NCBI RefSeq assembly: GCF_019059575.1
Contig: NW_024881518.1
Coordinates: 868,001 to 932,000, forward strand
Origin: Amphibalanus amphitrite
Lineage: Eukaryota > Arthropoda > Thecostraca > Balanomorpha > Balanidae
Reading direction: 5' to 3'
Length of the DNA stretch: 64,000 bases
Positions 1 through 10,550 of the stretch are shown here, in pieces (positions within the stretch are counted from its first letter, which is position 1; each line of letters begins with the position of its first letter). A program made the translations under genes and the position numbers. The notes under the pieces are model-generated. The model did no database searches. It worked only from the letters and a program-made list of their open reading frames with translations, and was not told the origin of the DNA.

Positions 1-1034
1 CTCCACGGCAGACGATCCCCGTGATTGGTGCAATGACAAAGGGGAAACCTGGTTGTGATAGGTGACCCTGCTTGTTTATTTGAATTAGGATTTGTGATGA
101 GCTGGGAGTGGGACATCCCCTAGTGCATCCGAGCAACTGACTGAAGCGAAGTCACATGGATTGGAACGCTTTTCGAAATGTGCGCTTCATGCTTTATTAG
201 TCAGTCATATGCTCATGACTGACTTCGTGCTTTGTTCAGGCATCTAAAACATTTCGTCGGTATAGTAGCAGTTGTGCTTTGTGGTCAATAGCCCGATGTT
301 GATCTTCAGTGTGCTGCCTACATATGCGTATTTACGGTGACGAGTGTGCTAAAGGGTGCACCCTCGCCTCCGTGGGATAATTATCCTATCCAACGGTGAG
401 ACATTACTTATCAACGCTATTCAACAAATCCGCTGGCCGCAGCACAGCCCGGAACGTGACCTTGCAATCTGAACTGCCATTGAGCATGGCTATCCCCCTC
501 CCCAACACTTGGAGCAACGCCGGCCGCTTGGTGACCGGACCTGCTGGCATCAGCGCCATCTGTTGTTCCGATTCTAGCTGCGCGCGCTTGCCCGCAGGCG
601 CAGATGTACCCTAGGTGCCACGCGGTAGGAGGTGTCGCTTTCAGCTCACGGCGTCGCTTTCAGCTCACGGCGGTCGGCCCCAAGCGATCCGAACGCTGAC
701 TCAGTTGGGAGCGGACGTATCAGTCGTCAGGCCGAGACGGTTCGAGTGTGAGCTACACCGGCGAGCTGCGTCGGACGTGAACGTGACAGCAACGTCGGAC
801 AGTGTCCGCAGCGGTGTGAGGTATTGGTGAGAATCCCGAGCGTGGATGTGAGGAGTGTGAGAGTGTGTGAGTTAGAATCCGTGGAGTTATTGAGTCTGCC
901 TGCCGGGGAAGAGGCTGGAAACTCTACCTGCAGCCTTACGGGAGCTGATAGAACTTGCCCGGGTCCCCGTCAATCGACGCTACCTGCTGGCTGTAAGGAG
1001 GCTCTACGAAGACTGGTGATCTCTGGTGACAGTC
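1..1034. other. Unassigned sequence
   Basis: I see no convincing exon here. Short open stretches occur on the + strand but have no recognisable domain. The last part, from about 840, may be 5' untranslated sequence of the putative signal-peptide exon that follows. Confidence 0.4.
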
Positions 1035-1104
1035 ATGGCTCGGCTGATGCCGGTGGTGACGCTGGTGCTGGTGCTGGTGTTGCTGGTGACTGGAGGCTCC
1101 CCGG
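1035..1104 (+). CDS. Putative first exon encoding a signal peptide
   Basis: An ATG at 1035 opens a short stretch reading MARLMPVVTLVLVLVLLVTG, a basic start followed by a strongly hydrophobic core. It ends at a good splice donor (CCGG|GTACGT, exon end 1104). This is what a signal-peptide exon of a secreted or membrane protein looks like. The next recognisable exons on this strand are the hemopexin exons from 2825, so it could be exon 1 of that gene. However, no protease exons are visible between the two, so the link is inference. Chance occurrence in a GTG-rich stretch is the main alternative. Confidence 0.35.
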
Positions 1105-2010
1105 GTACGTACTGCGTGTTCTGGCCATCAGTCAGGTGATTGATAAATATAATCACTCATAGGCATGACGGTAAATGGTCCGAGCGTACCGACTTATTTG
1201 GGTGTAATACAATGTAGTGTTTCAGCATATTTTACAGCTGACACTGTAAGGTAGGCACACAGAAGATAACTTAGGCCAGCGAATCGTCCATGCGTTACAA
1301 AATTATCAGCATTTTAACGCCGATGGGTAACTGCGTAAATAGGCCTTTGATGCTTGACTGGGGCACGATTCAATATGGCGCCGTCCGCTGCGATGCATTC
1401 TGTCTGTGTGGGTTAGCACCATCACTGTGCAGAGAGCTGGAGGTCGGCGAATTCATCGCCTCATTGACTCCTGATGTCGAATTGTTCCTTGGTATCGCCT
1501 TGTTCGCTCCTCATGTCGAATTGTTCCTTGTTTCCTGTTATGCCTAGTCGGCTTGTCCGATACGGCTACGGTGCCCCCAAAACATGCAGCTAAAACATAC
1601 AAACTGTTACACCTAATCGATCAGCACTTGCATCATTCCTCTATGAAAGCGACCGTGCTATTTAAAATTATATCTGACAAACATCGGTTGAAGTGGATGA
1701 TCTACACAGTACACTCCTTGATAAAATTAAATACCAAGGTAAGGGTAAAGGCCGTCCGGGGCAGCGCCGAAACCTGCACCTCCATCCGCACTGATAAGAT
1801 ATCGGCCTCAAACACAGATGACGCATGGACGATAAGACCGGAGGCGGATTCTCTGAATGTCATGGTCCCCATGCGGCCATGCCAATGACAATAGTCGCTG
1901 GAACGTGCACTAGGTTTATGGAACCACTGACTCAATTGTACCTATACATTCGATTACAGGCCACCTTATAGGTACCGCGGTATGCGACGCCGGACGCCTA
2001 TGATCCAGCC
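1105..2010. other. Intergenic or intronic sequence without recognised genes
   Basis: Two short open stretches (1290-1547 and 1553-1888, +) show no known domain. I did not see an HExxHxxGxxH zinc-protease motif. If the signal-peptide exon belongs to the hemopexin gene, this is intron. Confidence 0.4.
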
Positions 2011-2170
2011 CAGTAGCGGCGGAACACCTTCAATTAAGGGGGGGGGGGGGGGGGGCACTGCCAACCTTTGGTCCCATTCTTTCCATGCAACGCCCATAGA
2101 GCTAATGTTAAAATGTCAAAATCAAAGGGGGGCACGGTGCCCCGGTGCCCTGTCTGTTCCGCCGCCTATG
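2011..2170 (+). mobile_element. Short TIR element (MITE), copy 1
   Basis: A 160 bp element starts CAGTAGCGGCGGAAC and ends GTTCCGCCGCCTATG, giving imperfect terminal inverted repeats around GGCGGAAC. ATCCAGCC occurs directly on both sides (2003-2010 and 2171-2178), an 8 bp duplication of the hAT type. It contains a 17 bp G run. An inverted, diverged copy lies at 29977-30125. The GCCTATG before the left duplication equals the right end of the element, so a tandem or nested remnant is possible. Confidence 0.55.
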
Positions 2171-2419
2171 ATCCAGCCCATTCCAGCCTTTAGACATCTT
2201 AGTTATAACGTAATTGGTTCATTATTCGCAATTACCTACCCACCATCGTTGCAAAATTGGTGTGCTCTACCCCAGTGCGGATAGGTAGTTGGTACCTACC
2301 CATGTCTACGTGGTTATTCTCTCATTTGCATGTGCCCTATATATTTGAGCATATAGGTACGGTCCTTTCCGTCTGTCCTTACCTGGTGACTGGTGCTAAC
2401 TGCTAACGCCCTCGTTACG

Positions 2420-2824
2420 ACGCCGTATTGTCTGTCTGTCTGCACCGACAGCGCCGTCTCTGCCACAGACCTGTCGCAGACAATGTGACGGTGTATTGTA
2501 TGTCTGTCTGCACCGACAGCACGGTCCCAGCCTCCACACCTGTCGCAGACAATCACTGCATTCTCTGCAGTGTCTGGCTGTCTGTCTGCCGCCACCACGG
2601 TCCCAGTCTCAGACCCGTCGTAGAAAGTGCGACATTTACCTTCCTATCACCTGTCTTTTGAAGCACGGTCCGTCGCAGACCTGTCGTAGACAATGTGATT
2701 CTGTATTGTCTGTTTAGTGTCTGTCTGTCTGTCTGCGTTACCTCCACCTCAGACGTGTCGCAGACAGTGTGACATTTATCACCTGTCTGTCGACAGCACG
2801 ATCTCCGCCACAGACGTGTCGCAG
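2420..2824 (+). repeat. Degenerate tandem repeat abutting a splice acceptor
   Basis: About five degraded units of roughly 70-90 bp share TGTCTGTCTGC, CACGGTC and CCTGTCGCAGACA. The last GTGTCGCAG forms the splice acceptor of the hemopexin exon at 2825, so several decoy acceptors of the same sequence lie upstream. Confidence 0.6.
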
Positions 2825-4887
2825 CACGTTCGATGCCGTGGCACGTATCCGGGGCGAGCTGTTCTTCTTCAATGATGACGTAAGTCATGCCTATGTTCAT
2901 GCCTCCGGAATGAGGAAGTCAGAGTGAGTCGACTCGCCTCTTATTTATATAATTGCACGCCAATATCACAATGCGTTACACTATTCGCCTGGACAGTCAC
3001 AAAAGTGACCCGGTCCCTTACCGCTCCGTTCCTGGCTCCAAAGGAAAATCTCTCGTCTGCCACTCCCCCTTACTAAGACGCGGTCTGAAGCGCCGTCTCC
3101 CCGCACTTTTGCAGCACTTTTGGCGTGTGAGTCGCGCGGGTCACCTGATGACCCGTGACCCGGTGGAAGTGGACACCTTCTGGGAAGGTCTGCCGCACCA
3201 CAGTGACGTCAGCGCCGCCTACGAGCGACCGGACGGGTCGGTCGTCTTCTTCTGCGGTGAGATAAATGCACTCCACGCCTAAAGGTTTGACTATTTCAAG
3301 GCGTTTTAAGACGTAACTTAGATCCGAATGGGCCGTTTTGCGAGCGAATTTTTACTTTTTTGCGGGTTTTGCAAGTTAATGTCATCATCCAGTGTTCTAG
3401 CTCGGATAAGGGATTTCCCTATAGCTGACATGACATATGCTCGTGTTTAGTCAATAAGAAGCAAAATTGCACCAGGTCATACACCACTCAGTCCTGACCT
3501 CACTCTGACTGTGACCTGACGCCGCTGCTGACCTCAGGTCGTCATTTCTGGGTGTTCTGGGAGCGCCGCACCAAGCCGGGCTACCCACGGCCGCTCTCCG
3601 ATCTCGGTCTTCCTGAGGAGCTGAGCTCTGTGGACGCCGCCTTTGTGAATAGGCACACCGAGGTCACCTATCTGATCACCGGCGATAAGTACTGGAGGTG
3701 AGTGCCGAGCTTGTGAGAGACGAGCTGGTGAGAGCCAAGCGGGAACGCGAATAGTCCTACCTTCTCCCTTCTCTCCGAACCAGATTATGCACTCAGTGGC
3801 GAAGCTTCATAAATACAATCTACTAACAATTGGAGTAGTTTTAGCGATTCCCCATGTCATTGCGCCAGTTAGTTCTTGTAATTCATTTCAAATGAAATAA
3901 ACCCGATGCATTTTGCTGACACCAACACCGCCCAAACACACTTCTGAGCATTGACATCACATACCTATTCCGTTTAAAAGTACATCACCGACACCAACCA
4001 ACTCTGCGCAGAGGCTGCTCTGATCCCGCCCTGCCTCTGCGGTACCTCCAGGTTCAACGAGCGCACGGAGCGGGTGGACTCTGACTCCCCACAGCCACTC
4101 AACCGCATGTGCCGCGGCCTGCCCAAGCGAGTCGACGCCGCATTCTCCGACACTAAAGGTAAAACGCACGGTTAAAATAAATAGGTGAAAACACACGGCT
4201 AGTGCAATGTGAACGCACGATCGGAAAAGATAGTCCTATTACATTCGGCTGGATATGGCGATGTGTGTGGGTATGCAAGGTCCTTCTATAGTGAAGATCC
4301 GATGGTGCTTAATTACGATTGGTGCCAAACTTCTCTTCAAACATCTTGTTGTAGTTTGACCTCAGAGTCAGATCGTTCACTCGTATACCTATGGAAACAT
4401 ATGAAAAATATTATGTTTAATGATGTCCTGTATGAATCTAACTGTGTTTGAATTTCAGTCTTCAATGTTTCCGATCTGGCTCATCTGCCTGCTGCCGCTT
4501 TAAATCTTCCCTCGCCGACCCTACCCACCAACTCGGACCTTTGCTACCCCCCGCCCCGCCCTGACCCGACCCGTCCCGTGTGTCGCAGGTCACACGTACT
4601 TCCTTCAGGGCAAGCACTACTGGCGGTGTGACCTCGGCCAGGGTCGGGTACAGAACTACGCTCCTCACCTGGTAGCGCCACGCTGGCTCGGCTGTACCCT
4701 GGCAGAGTGCTGTCTGGACGACCACATCGAGACAGAGGTCTGGCCCAAGACGTACGAATATAAGGAAAAACTGAGTGAGGAGGGAAGGAGGAACGCCCGA
4801 GAAAACGCAGCTGCGAGAGGAGGTGTGGGGTCTCAGGTGGCGGTGGTGGTGCTGGCCGCCGCGGCGGTGATGTGGAGAGGATTGTGA
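2825..4887 (+). CDS. Hemopexin-domain region of a matrix metalloproteinase-type protein (3' exons)
   Basis: Five exons join in frame with GT-AG introns: 2825-2879, 3115-3256, 3538-3697, 4052-4158 and 4589-4887, about 253 residues to a TGA. The product has four hemopexin repeats. Visible motifs are TFDAVARIRGELFFF...FWRV, SDVSAAYERPDG, VDAAFVNRHTEVTYLITGDKYWRF and VDAAFSDTKGHTYFLQGKHYWRC. The RIRGELFFF opening is typical of the first MMP hemopexin blade, and such domains mediate substrate and inhibitor binding outside the cell. After the last blade come a Cys-rich stretch (LGCTLAECC), a charged linker and a hydrophobic C-terminal tail (SQVAVVVLAAAAVMW). That tail suggests a GPI signal or a membrane anchor, as in membrane-type MMPs and insect Mmp2. 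Exon 2825 starts in phase, so at least one exon lies upstream. No catalytic domain was found in the window; it may lie left of position 1 or be absent. Confidence 0.8.
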
Positions 4888-6424
4888 GGTTAGGAAGGTG
4901 CTATTGTGAGGTTAGGAGGGTGCCATTGTGAGGATAGCTGAGGGTGCTATTGTGAAGTTAAGAAGGTGGTAGGAACACTAGGAACCCAGGCGCAGCTATA
5001 ACACGGGTTATCAGGTTGTGAAGTTACTTTGACTGAAGAAAAGAAACACTGTGATGGGTAAAGTAGCTAATTTTATGCAGGGACTGGAATGACTGGGGGC
5101 TAACAAAACAGCAGTCACTGTAAATATGGTCAGACACTGGTTAGAACCATGAGGACACAAAGTGTCATGAGCGCCAAATATAGTGTAACTGTATTCTACT
5201 TAGGGCACTTTTTTGATAGTTTTTGATTAACCTTTGATAAGAAAAGTGTTCTTAGCTAAGCATCAGCCATTCCTTAATTATTTGCCGCCGATTGTACATG
5301 TCCATGTGCATAGACACGTGACTGATGAGCTTAAACAATAACATGTATCAATATTCGATCGCAGCGATGCATTCGATGCATTTAAGGGCTCAGTGTCATG
5401 AACGTCGTTGTCAGGGAAAACTATTGAACGATGGTAACGCTCCCATGTGAATGGCGAGTGGCGACCGACCGAGTCGTTCCCACCACGAACAGTCTTAGCT
5501 ATGTAAAATCACATATCTTGTGCTGATACATAGCTTCAGCACTACTGCCTTAACTGTACTGCCGTGACTGCGTAGCTCGATGTCTGCCAGCCGAAGTATG
5601 TAATGTAGTATTTATGCTGGTTTTCCCGGTGACTTGGTTCCGCCCGGCGCCGCAGCCGTTCTCGGCAATAAAGCTCCAGTTGCTGTTTGAACCTCTCCTG
5701 CTTTATGAAAACATTGGCTTTTGTCTTGCAATTTTAATCATCACCGTGATTTTAACCCCCAACTGTTATGTGATCATAGCTGCTGAGTACCTACCTATAC
5801 ATCATTAAGTGTCCTGAGAGTTGTAGCATCTCACGTCTTACGGTAGGTATATATCTATATGTCAATTTTCTACAACATTGGCCAAGTCATTGCCAAGTCA
5901 GTCATTGCAATCTCTACATGACATAAACAACTGGCGATTGGCATGAATTTGCTCGCGATTGTCTTTGTGAACCGTAAGTAATTATATAGGTACTAAGTAT
6001 TGCTAAAAGTAGTTGTAGTAGAAGTTGTAGTTAGTAGTTGTATTCCCACTGTCTATAATTTAGGCACTCGTCGCTGGCTCCCAGATATTCACGCGTCGTG
6101 TTCGTCGTCCATTTTACCATAAAAATACCATGAACTTTCCCTCGCTAGTCGCTTCAGCAAATCTGTTGATGCCTACTCATTAATTATTTTCGAGCACTGA
6201 AGAACGTCTTTTCTGTACCAATCATTATTTAGAAAGTCCGATCCTCAAAGCTTGTAGCTACCTAATGCTTTAACAACTTCCGGCACTACCATCAACCTTT
6301 TACCTTACATTAATAAGTTATGCCTTCTGGGCTCCGGTTGTATTGCGATCAAATTGTCAAATGTCTCATGTCTGTCTGCAATATACAGTAAGATACAGTC
6401 CAGCGTCATACCAACGCCTTTTAG
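4888..6424. other. 3' UTR of the hemopexin gene and intergenic spacer
   Basis: Just after the stop there are short direct repeats of GTGAGGTTAGGA and GGTGCTATTGTGAGG. No further exon is recognised. The sequence becomes AT-rich toward 6300. Confidence 0.4.
5667..5672 (+). terminator. Possible polyadenylation signal (AATAAA)
   Basis: AATAAA lies 780 bp past the hemopexin stop codon and is followed by T/GT-rich sequence (CAGTTGCTGTTTG). It is a candidate 3' end of that gene. Confidence 0.35.
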
Positions 6425-6484
6425 ACGGTCGGTGGCTCGGTCGATGGACGCACCTCCCTCCGCAGTTGGTCTCCAACCCCCGCC

Positions 6485-8137
6485 ATGGTCAGACGTATAG
6501 GACGGCACCATCACCTCCCGGAGGCCGTGAACCTGCCGTCGACGATCATGATGATGCTGCTTCTGATGTTGATAGTGACCGACCCGACGCTGCTTCTAGC
6601 AGAAGGTCTGACAACTAATACTACCTATGAAAATACAATAACTGTGAACAATACCTATGAAAAGGATGTTGCCAGAGGCGAAAATACATTATCTCACCTA
6701 CCGACGGAGGCGCTGGACATGCTGAAGAGCAGGGAGATGACGTTGCCGCCCTCGTTCTACCAGTTTGCCGGCATCGCCACCGGTCGGCAGCTGCTCCCGG
6801 AGGCGGCGCGTTTCGCCACGTTTCCGGCCGACTCGACCTGTCAGTGCCAGCACCGATGTCTGGCCGAGCTGCGGTGTCTGGGCTTCGAGTTCGACTGGGC
6901 GGCCGGCAGCTGCGCCCTCACCGACGGGCTGCTGTGGGCCGGTGAGAGCCGGCTGAGTGTGGACGGCTGGAGCGGCGGCCGGCGGCGCGGCGTCAGCTGG
7001 CTGGGCCAGCCGTGCGCCTCAGACGCCGAGTGCCGTCTGCTGGTGGCCGGCGGCGCGCACTGCAGCCACCAGGAGGCCGCTCTGTCGGGCAGCTGCCAGT
7101 GCGGGCCCGGCTGGCGGCCGGACGGACCGCTGGTCTGCCAGCGCGACGGCGGCCGCTGGGTGCCGCTGACCAGCACGCTGCTGGTCGGCCAGCCGCTGCG
7201 CCGGCAGCAGCAGCCCACGCTGGCCGAGTGTCAGCGGGCGTGCAGCCGCGCCGTCGACTGCTGGGCGGTGGAGTTCAGCGCCGGCCAGTGCGTCCAGTGG
7301 CCGGCCGCCGAGCAGCAGCCCAGTGCCGAGCCGCTCCCCGCCGTCACCAGCTACGTGTGGCAGTTTGACCGCGACGACGGTAGCCCGCCGGCCGACTACA
7401 CCAACCTGGCCGGATCCTGGCTGAGGCTCACCGAGACTGCAGTTCCGGGCACGGATGCCGCCACTGCATGTCTCCAGGGTCGTGGCATACCATACGTTCC
7501 CAGACAGACCGACGAGCTGCAGGTCGTTTTTGAGACGTTTGAAGCTCAGGAAGTCACCAGCTTTGGGGTTGGCATCAGCATGCATGCGGAAGAGGGTCGT
7601 TTCGTCACTGTGGATGGCGACGAGTTCAACACCTCATCAGCATTTTGGTACCCCACTCAGCCAAATAACGAAAATGAGGATTGCGTGGCGTCCGGCTTTG
7701 GCGGCTGGACACTCCACGACGTCGGCTGCGAGCTCGCCATGCCCCAGCTGTGTGAGTTTGTTGGCGACGACCTGCTGGCGGGGGCGCCGGCGCCGCTGCA
7801 GCACCCGGCCGGCTCCAGCGGCGAGCAGACGGCCTGGTGGAGCTACGACCTGGGCGCCCGGCGGCTGGTCACGCGCCTGCTCTACGTGGCCGGCGCGCAG
7901 ACGGGAGACGTGCTGTGGACAGAGCTGCGCGTCGGCTCTCGGCCCGACGACTGGGCCGACGCGCCGCTCTGTCACCGCCAGCTGGGCACCTTCGTGGCGG
8001 CCGGCTTCTCGCGCCGGTTCACGTGCCACGTGCCACTGGCCGGCCGCTACGTACACGTGCGCCAGGTGAACAATCTCGACCAGCCGCAGTGGCGAAATAT
8101 CTCCGCGTTCGGAACCCGCTACGAGGACTGGATGTGA
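6485..8137 (+). CDS. Secreted multidomain lectin (apple/PAN-like, C-type lectin, fucolectin-like), lectin-1
   Basis: This single uninterrupted frame of 550 codons starts with a basic, His-rich n-region and a hydrophobic core (about residues 21-39), a signal peptide. It then has an N-glycosylation-rich linker (NTTY, NNTY), an apple/PAN-like Cys module (about 91-160), an EGF/EB-like Cys-rich segment (about 175-218) and a second apple-like module (about 225-275). A C-type lectin domain follows at about 304-425 (FWYPTQPNN, EDCV, GCELAMPQLCEF). The last part, about 448-548 (WWSYDLGARRLVTRLLYVAG, LCHRQLG, FTCHVPLAGRYVHV), resembles the galactose-binding fold of fucolectin/F5-8C proteins. It probably binds glycans outside the cell, in immunity, clotting or adhesion. 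The QPN triplet instead of EPN or QPD makes the sugar specificity uncertain. The start at 6485 is chosen because it and the flanking residues are shared with lectin-2. No intron is present. Confidence 0.85.
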   Translation: MVRRIGRHHHLPEAVNLPSTIMMMLLLMLIVTDPTLLLAEGLTTNTTYENTITVNNTYEKDVARGENTLSHLPTEALDMLKSREMTLPPSFYQFAGIATGRQLLPEAARFATFPADSTCQCQHRCLAELRCLGFEFDWAAGSCALTDGLLWAGESRLSVDGWSGGRRRGVSWLGQPCASDAECRLLVAGGAHCSHQEAALSGSCQCGPGWRPDGPLVCQRDGGRWVPLTSTLLVGQPLRRQQQPTLAECQRACSRAVDCWAVEFSAGQCVQWPAAEQQPSAEPLPAVTSYVWQFDRDDGSPPADYTNLAGSWLRLTETAVPGTDAATACLQGRGIPYVPRQTDELQVVFETFEAQEVTSFGVGISMHAEEGRFVTVDGDEFNTSSAFWYPTQPNNENEDCVASGFGGWTLHDVGCELAMPQLCEFVGDDLLAGAPAPLQHPAGSSGEQTAWWSYDLGARRLVTRLLYVAGAQTGDVLWTELRVGSRPDDWADAPLCHRQLGTFVAAGFSRRFTCHVPLAGRYVHVRQVNNLDQPQWRNISAFGTRYEDWM

Positions 8138-8234
8138 GAGGTCGAAAGAGTCTCACAGAAAATGTACGTCACTGGAGGAGACTGAAAGCCCTGTGGTCTC
8201 GAATCCTAAACTTCTAAAAGGACGACTAAGAGAC

Positions 8235-8240
8235 AATAAA
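8235..8240 (+). terminator. Polyadenylation signal of lectin-1
   Basis: AATAAA about 100 bp after the TGA, the nearest candidate for lectin-1. Confidence 0.5.
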
Positions 8241-8801
8241 TGAGGAGTCATGAGGAAGCACTGCATTTGATTAAGTGAGTGAAAATGTGGTAAGACAGGG
8301 TTGATAAGCTGGACAGCGGGCACTAACACAGTGATGCGTTCAGAGACCCTGATCAGAGCGTCATTCAGTTACCTGCTCACTGCTCAGAGGATCCCGTTAC
8401 GAGCACTGAGGAGTGAGGCCCGCCACGCATAAGCTGAGTTTGTTCGGTGGTAGCTTAGACGTAGCTTCTGTGCCAGGCAAAAATATTTACCCTCACCATG
8501 AACAATTTGCACATGGATGCATATGGATAATGTCATACCTATCCAACGTCCATGGGCAGCGAGTCCATTTTTGGGTAGAGGCTGTTTGGAACATCAGCAG
8601 TTTTGCATGTTTTTACAGGAATGCTGAGGCCTGAAAATCGGTATAAAAACTGTAAGTACCCGCGTAAAAATATATCAAATTTTCGCTTATTTAAGATGTA
8701 TTTTAACATTTCAAAAGAAATAAACCACTTGGTCGTCCTGGTACGTTTTGCCATCACTCTAACTAGCATATTCTGGCACAGCCCACCATCATCTTGATCC
8801 A
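8241..8801. other. Spacer between convergent lectin-1 and zinc-finger genes
   Basis: The two genes point toward each other here. I see no exon; the sequence should hold the 3' UTR of the zinc-finger gene. Confidence 0.5.
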
Positions 8802-10550
8802 CTACCTACTTTTCTTGGCGATAGCGGCGCGTCCCGCCATCTTCGGGCACGTGCTGGCATGGCCGCGCAGGCCGGAGCGGTGCGCGTACGACCGGCCACA
8901 GTGCAGACACCGGAACGGACGTGAACCCGTGTGCTTGCGCTCGTGCACCTTGAGCGCATCACGTCGCGCAAACTCGCGCCCGCACTGCTGGCACTTGTGC
9001 GGCCGCTCGCCCGTGTGCGTGAGCAGGTGCGACTTGAGGTGACCGTTCTGGGAGAAGGTGCGGCCGCACTGTTCGCACATGAAGGGCCGCTGGGCCTCGT
9101 GCACGATGCGCGTGTGCGTATCAAGCTGCGACGCCAGCGCGAACCGTTTGCCGCAGCCGTCGCACTGGAAGTTCCGGTTACCGTGCGTCGTTCGCTCGTG
9201 GTTGTGCAGCGCGGAAGCGCGCTTGAACCATGCACCACACGTGGAGCACGTGTACGTGCCGGGTACGCGGGAGCTCGCCGAGCTCACCACGTGTTGCGTG
9301 CGCTGGTGCGCCTGCAAGTGGCCGCTCTGGGTGAAGGTGCGCTCACAGACAACGCAACGAAAGGGGCGCTCGCCCGTGTGGATGCGCTGGTGGACGTGCA
9401 GTGCCTGCGGCTCCTTGAAGGCACGGCCGCATTGCTCGCAGGTGTACGGCCGCTCGTTGGTGTGAGTACGCAGGTGGCTGGTCAGGTACTTGGAGAGTCG
9501 GAACACACTGCCGCAGTATGGACACATGTACGGTTTCTCGCCAGTGTGCACACGTTGATGCGCGGTCAGCTGAGAGAGCTTTTTGAAGCGCTTGCCACAG
9601 TAGCATTGTAGTTCGTCGTCAGCGGTTTGCGATGGCTCCTGGCTGGAGCTGGGGCCGTCCAGAGATTTCTGCGTCGACTGGGTCGCTCCACGACCGGTTG
9701 CAGTTGAGCTTGATGGTGTTTTGGGCTTCCCATGGTCAGATTGGCCAGCTGTCAGGTGCATGCCTTCCAGAGCAATGGCAGAATTTCTGGCTGCAGCCGA
9801 ATCGGAACCACCCTGCTGTGAATCTCGCGGTGTCTCCTCCGTTGGTGTCTCAGTGACTGTGGGTTGAGACGCACGGCCTCTGCTCCGGCCAGCTCGACAG
9901 CGTTGAGGCGGTGGTGTGGTGTCACTTTCGGCCGTGCTGGCGATGACGCTGACTTGCTCGGCTGGCTCTACAGTCGGGCTTCGCTCGGGAACTGCGACTG
10001 CGTCACCTCGTCCGCCACCCTCGCCACCCGTGACGCCACTCTGTCCATTGTCCTTCTTCAATTCCATTGGTGTCGTGCCTCCGTACTCGCCACCTCCCTG
10101 CGGTCCGCACTGTCGGTCGGTTGGGAACTTCACACTTCCATCAAACGGCTCTTCGGCTGAGGCCTCCTGATCAGTCCAGGAGCACACCAGTCCCCGAGAT
10201 CCGACCCGCAGGATCAGTGCCCCCACATAGCGCATGGCCAGCGAAAAGTGTCGGTGGTAGTTGTTGAGAAGGTCCGCGCATTTGTCGCAGACGAGTCGGG
10301 GTGCTGCCATCACCTGGGCGGCAGCAGGTCCGCCCAGCCGCAGCCGGCGCGCCACCTCCGACAGCGGGGTGGGTTCCGAGGAAGTGGAGGTCTTCTCCAT
10401 GTCCCAGTACTCGGTACCGGGAAGACGGCCGCTGCACACACAGCACGGTGGTGGCGGCGGCGCGGCGGCGGTCGGCGGCGCGCCGGAGACGGACATGACG
10501 CACCCGGAGGGAGGCCTCGGAGGGCTGCTGGTTACCGCACCAGCGGACAA
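8802..10550 (-). CDS. C2H2 zinc-finger transcription factor with ZAD-like N-terminus
   Basis: This intronless frame of 582 codons is a nuclear DNA-binding protein. Residues 36-39 (CCVC) and 88-91 (CDKC) give the paired CxxC arrangement of a ZAD, a dimerisation zinc domain found mainly in arthropods. Residues about 130-310 are a low-complexity, Ser/Thr/Pro-rich linker. From about residue 316 come nine C2H2 fingers (CYCG, CPYCG, CEQCG, CVVCE, CSTCG, CDGCG, CEQCG, CQQCG, CLHCG), most joined by TGEKP-type linkers. Fingers 4 and 5 are separated by a longer linker (HVVSSASSRVPGT). The last finger ends HxxxC rather than HxxxH. A short basic tail (IAKKSR) could act as nuclear localisation signal. DNA target and role cannot be read from sequence. 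Confidence 0.9.
   Translation of the reverse strand: MSAGAVTSSPPRPPSGCVMSVSGAPPTAAAPPPPPCCVCSGRLPGTEYWDMEKTSTSSEPTPLSEVARRLRLGGPAAAQVMAAPRLVCDKCADLLNNYHRHFSLAMRYVGALILRVGSRGLVCSWTDQEASAEEPFDGSVKFPTDRQCGPQGGGEYGGTTPMELKKDNGQSGVTGGEGGGRGDAVAVPERSPTVEPAEQVSVIASTAESDTTPPPQRCRAGRSRGRASQPTVTETPTEETPRDSQQGGSDSAAARNSAIALEGMHLTAGQSDHGKPKTPSSSTATGRGATQSTQKSLDGPSSSQEPSQTADDELQCYCGKRFKKLSQLTAHQRVHTGEKPYMCPYCGSVFRLSKYLTSHLRTHTNERPYTCEQCGRAFKEPQALHVHQRIHTGERPFRCVVCERTFTQSGHLQAHQRTQHVVSSASSRVPGTYTCSTCGAWFKRASALHNHERTTHGNRNFQCDGCGKRFALASQLDTHTRIVHEAQRPFMCEQCGRTFSQNGHLKSHLLTHTGERPHKCQQCGREFARRDALKVHERKHTGSRPFRCLHCGRSYAHRSGLRGHASTCPKMAGRAAIAKKSR

Noticed and set aside
7019-7585. Long antisense open frame of 188 codons across lectin-1 (and mirror frames across lectin-2)
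   Set aside because: Shadow of high GC content; no domain, and the sense frame has a clear signal peptide and domains.
8931-9611. 226-codon + strand open frame over the zinc-finger gene
   Set aside because: Antisense to tandem C2H2 finger codons; repetitive Val/Arg/Leu composition with no domain.
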